Positions 4,130 through 6,135 of a DNA stretch of 6,135 bases are shown in pieces. The notes beneath the pieces are model-generated. The model was not told the DNA's origin. It saw nothing but the letters and a program-made list of their open reading frames with translations, and ran no database searches. Made by a program: the position numbers and the translations under genes. Numbering within the stretch: the first letter of the stretch is position 1; every line of letters begins with the position of its first letter. This DNA comes from Ruminococcus flavefaciens (lineage in GTDB: Bacteria; Bacillota; Clostridia; Oscillospirales; Ruminococcaceae), in contig SFMO01000011.1 of NCBI GenBank assembly GCA_004554385.1, positions 1-6,135 on the forward strand, given 5' to 3'.

Positions 4130-4642
4130 CTACAAAACAAGCATATCCCTGCTGTCATAAATGCTATCGCCGGTGTCGTTTTCGCAGCGGATCGCACGGT
4201 CGAGAGCCATAATAGTTGCAACAGATCCATCGATTTTTTCGGTGGATTTTTCTTTATCCGGCTTGATGTTGCCCGCAGGATCACGCTTGATGAAAATGTT
4301 GTCCATATTCCAACGCAGCACCGGATGCCCGTTGTGGGCGATCTTCTGCTCCAGTGTCAGCTTCATTAGCTCTTTGGTCGGCGGCGACATATCACGGTAG
4401 CCCTGACCGAACTGCACCAGCGTGAAGCCCAGCCCCTCAAGGTTCTGGCTCATTTGCACTGCGCCCCAGCGGTCGAAGGCGATCTCCCGGATATTGAACC
4501 GTGTACCCAGCTCGTCAATGAAGTTTTCGATGAATCCGTAATGCACGACGTTGCCCTCGGTCGTCAGCAGGTAGCCCTGCCGTTCCCAGAGGTCATACGG
4601 AACGTGGTCACGGCTTACACGGAGGTCAAGCGTTTTGAAGTG
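4130..4642 (-). pseudogene. Phage terminase large subunit, C-terminal nuclease part
   Basis: The frame reads FKTLDLRVSRDHVPYDLWER, then GNVVHYGFIENFIDELGTRF, AFDRWGAVQMSQNLEGLGF, FGQGYRDMSPPTKELMKL, AHNGHPVLRWNMDN and EKSTEKIDGSVATIMALDRA, ending SIYDSRDMLVL. This is the RNase H-like nuclease end of the terminase large subunit, which cuts concatemeric phage DNA during packaging. FDRWGA and the late STEKIDG...LDRA segment belong to the conserved acidic active-site region. The natural C-terminus is present, but the ATPase domain and the start of the nuclease are missing: the frame reaches a TAA at 4643-4645, where IS3 terminal sequence takes over. No start codon with a ribosome binding site is seen. 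It cannot package DNA. Confidence 0.88.
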
Positions 4643-4649
4643 TTATACT

Positions 4650-4684
4650 GATAGAGCAGTCGACAAACACCCAAAAATCTGGTA
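4650..4684 (+). repeat. IS3-family terminal inverted repeat (left end of the rightward IS)
   Basis: The segment TAGAGCAGTCG...ACCCAAAAATCTGG (from about 4652) matches the IS end at 181-210. It lies about 70 bases upstream of OrfA, where the left end belongs. It directly follows terminase sequence, so the element inserted into terminase. A TAGAAT/TATAAA region at about 4682-4692 may serve as the transposase promoter. The exact terminal base is uncertain. Confidence 0.6.
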
Positions 4685-4720
4685 GAATATAAATAACAAA
4701 ACCGGAAAGGGAAAACGACT

Positions 4721-4933
4721 ATGAAGTACAGTAAAGAATTCAAAGAAGAAGCATTAAAGCTCTCAGACGAGATCGGAGTGAAAAAGGCTGCTCAGCAGTT
4801 AGGCATCCAGTATTACACGTTGTCTGATTGGCGAAGCAAGCGAAATGCTGATGCCAAGGCTAAGAAGTTTCAGATGACCGATGATGAAGCAAAGCTGCGT
4901 ATTACTGAGCTTGAGCGTGAAAATGCCGAGCTT
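4721..4933 (+). pseudogene. IS3-family transposase OrfA, N-terminal fragment
   Basis: The ATG at 4721, behind a GGAAAGGG ribosome binding site, starts MKYSKEFKEEALKLSDEIGV, then KKAAQQLGIQYYTLSDWRSK. This is the HTH_Tnp_1/Transposase_8 helix-turn-helix that recognises IS ends. TDDEAKLRITELERENAEL, the start of the leucine zipper, follows. After residue 71 similarity to the copy at 1-163 stops abruptly at 4933. The frame then reads 17 codons through antisense surface-protein DNA (FPEIYVVCRTF...) to TGA at 4987. The rest of OrfA, all of OrfB and the right end are missing here, so it is inactive. Confidence 0.87.
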
Positions 4934-4935
4934 TT

Positions 4936-6135
4936 CCCTGAAATATACGTAGTATGTCGCACTTTCGCCTGTTGCAAGGTTTCCTGAAACAGAATTCACA
5001 GTTTCTTCGGCTCCACCTTCAAGCTTAGTATATCTGATAGGCTCCCAACCTGTAAGCTTCTGCTCGATTTGCTCGTCTAAGTTGTAAGGACCGCCGCTTG
5101 CAGTCAATGGATCAATACCCGACGTTTCATTAAGCGGAACTCCACTGACATCGCACTTTACAAAGTTTACGATCACATTTGCATCATCAGGGACCTTTGT
5201 ATAGGTGACCCTTTCTGTAGTTCCTTTGTATGTTTTACCGTCAACAATCATATCATTCAGATCTGCGATAAATTCGTCTGTGACCTTCAGAGTGATAAAC
5301 GGCTTATCGGGAACATACCCCGGAATATCAGGCGATCTTCTGTAGAACTCAGCGTCCTTCGTCAGAGCAATATCGAATGTATTCGTATTCTCATAGTATC
5401 TTGTCTCGTCAGGCGAGTAATACGGCTGCTGAGCTGGGAAATCAAGATCGTCAGACACATATTCGATCTTCAGCTTATAGGTTATCTTCTTGTATCTTCC
5501 GACAACATAAACGTCAGTTTCGCCCATTTTATATTTTCCATTTTCTGCATTCATAGGCCAGTCCCAAGTATAGCCGTCACAGCCGGTCGGGAACGAACCA
5601 TTTGGCTCAAATGGATAATGCGGATCTATTTCTGCGCCTCTGACATATTTAGTGTTGTCTTCATCTTGTTTCATAGAGATCGTCCTTGTCAGCGGATCGT
5701 AGACCTCATACATATAGACAACTTTATGCATCTCCTGTTCTGCACCGGAAGCAGTGATATTGATATTGTCTGTAAAAGCGCTTGCAGGGATAGTAATTAT
5801 TATCATGCCGTCCTTCTTGACAACATCAGCAGCTTCAACATCTGCGCCGCTCGTAGCATACTGCACTGTGACTTCCTTTTCTGAGGTAAGGTCCCAGTTG
5901 TCAGCAGCTGTAAGCTCAAGAACATAAGCGTCATGTATCTCGTCAAGAATGAACATATCATTACCGCTTCCGTTATCACTTACTGAACCTATCTCCGTAT
6001 TCGGCACCCATACTGTGTTCTTATCCTGATAAGAATACTTAACAGCTTCCTGTTTGATGTTGGTCAGAACTTTTTTGACCGTATACATTACCTTGACGGG
6101 TATCTGCACTGCTTCCTTGTATTCCTCAACAGGTG
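4936..6135 (-). pseudogene. Large surface/adhesin-like protein, internal part, cut at the IS junction
   Basis: A leftward frame is open from beyond the window edge (PVEEYKEAVQIPVKVMYTVK) to about 4936. It is rich in Thr, Val, Tyr, Asp and Glu with alternating beta-strand patterns. One module (HYPFEPNGSFPTGCDGYTWD, then ETDVYVVGRYKKITYKLKIE) resembles the 'G.tW.wp...d..v.a.y' layout of Listeria/InlB-type beta repeats. A later one (GPYNLDEQIEQKLTGWEPIR, then ATGESATYYVYFRE) recalls MucBP-like repeats of cell-wall adhesins. I infer an extracellular host protein; signal peptide and anchor lie outside the view. At YYVYFREK the frame crosses into antisense OrfA and stops at 4799, so the true C-terminus, and any LPXTG-like anchor, is lost. 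The family match is by style only. Confidence 0.6.

Noticed and set aside
181..4933. Composite transposon bounded by inverted IS3 copies
   Set aside because: The left element lacks its inner part and the right one its outer end, so there is no matching outer pair of intact ends. The inside is recognisably a phage gene series, not a typical transposon payload.
4799..4935. C-terminal ~45 residues of the surface protein frame
   Set aside because: This part is the antisense of OrfA and ends by chance at 4799; it has no repeat pattern or wall anchor.
1..6135. CRISPR array, tRNA or rRNA genes, attachment sites
   Set aside because: No regularly spaced short repeats, tRNA-like folds or rRNA signatures were seen, and the direct repeats present (A, B, C) are gene-boundary duplications, not att sites flanking an intact element.

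Overview
The window looks like the wreck of a siphovirus-type prophage in a gut Firmicute. A Ruminococcus-like Oscillospiraceae host is my best guess. It rests on the style of the tape-measure, terminase and tail-chaperone proteins, the IS3-family transposase and the large repeat-type surface protein. I have no search result to confirm it.

Layout. Positions 1-395 hold pieces of IS3-family insertion sequences: a mid-OrfA fragment, a terminal repeat and an OrfB C-terminus, all reading leftward. Positions 387-4642 hold leftward phage genes in the usual head-to-tail order (terminase large subunit, portal, tail assembly chaperone with its frameshifted extension, tape measure). Almost all are broken: terminase has lost its 5' part, portal is joined in frame to the tail chaperone with everything between them missing, and tape measure is joined in frame to OrfB. 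Positions 4650-4933 hold a second, rightward IS3 end with the start of OrfA, inserted in terminase. From 4936 to the window edge lies the interior of a leftward surface/adhesin-like protein, cut at the OrfA junction.

Set into the phage genes at two sites are four cargo ('moron') cassettes. Each has a near-consensus sigma-A-type promoter, a ribosome binding site and one gene, and three of the four end at a hairpin terminator. Between tail chaperone and tape measure, leftward, are a membrane-anchored HExxH metallopeptidase and an isochorismatase-family cysteine hydrolase. Between portal and terminase, rightward, are a 79-residue basic protein and a roughly 200-residue unknown protein with an apparent frameshift near its start. 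At each site the two cassettes are separated by a second copy of the boundary sequence: a 17-codon stub of the tape-measure gene joined to the end of a second tail-chaperone copy at one site, and a 6-codon stub of portal at the other. The promoters lie inside these repeats and sequence similarity stops near the transcription start, so the repeats look like fixed frames into which different cargo has been placed.

The most striking feature is this contrast: the virion genes are deleted, fused or truncated, while the cargo genes keep promoters, ribosome binding sites and largely open frames. This suggests a domesticated prophage remnant kept for its cargo. The many abrupt joins, some with short shared sequence, also leave open that part of the window is an assembly mosaic. 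Long reads across the joins would settle that.
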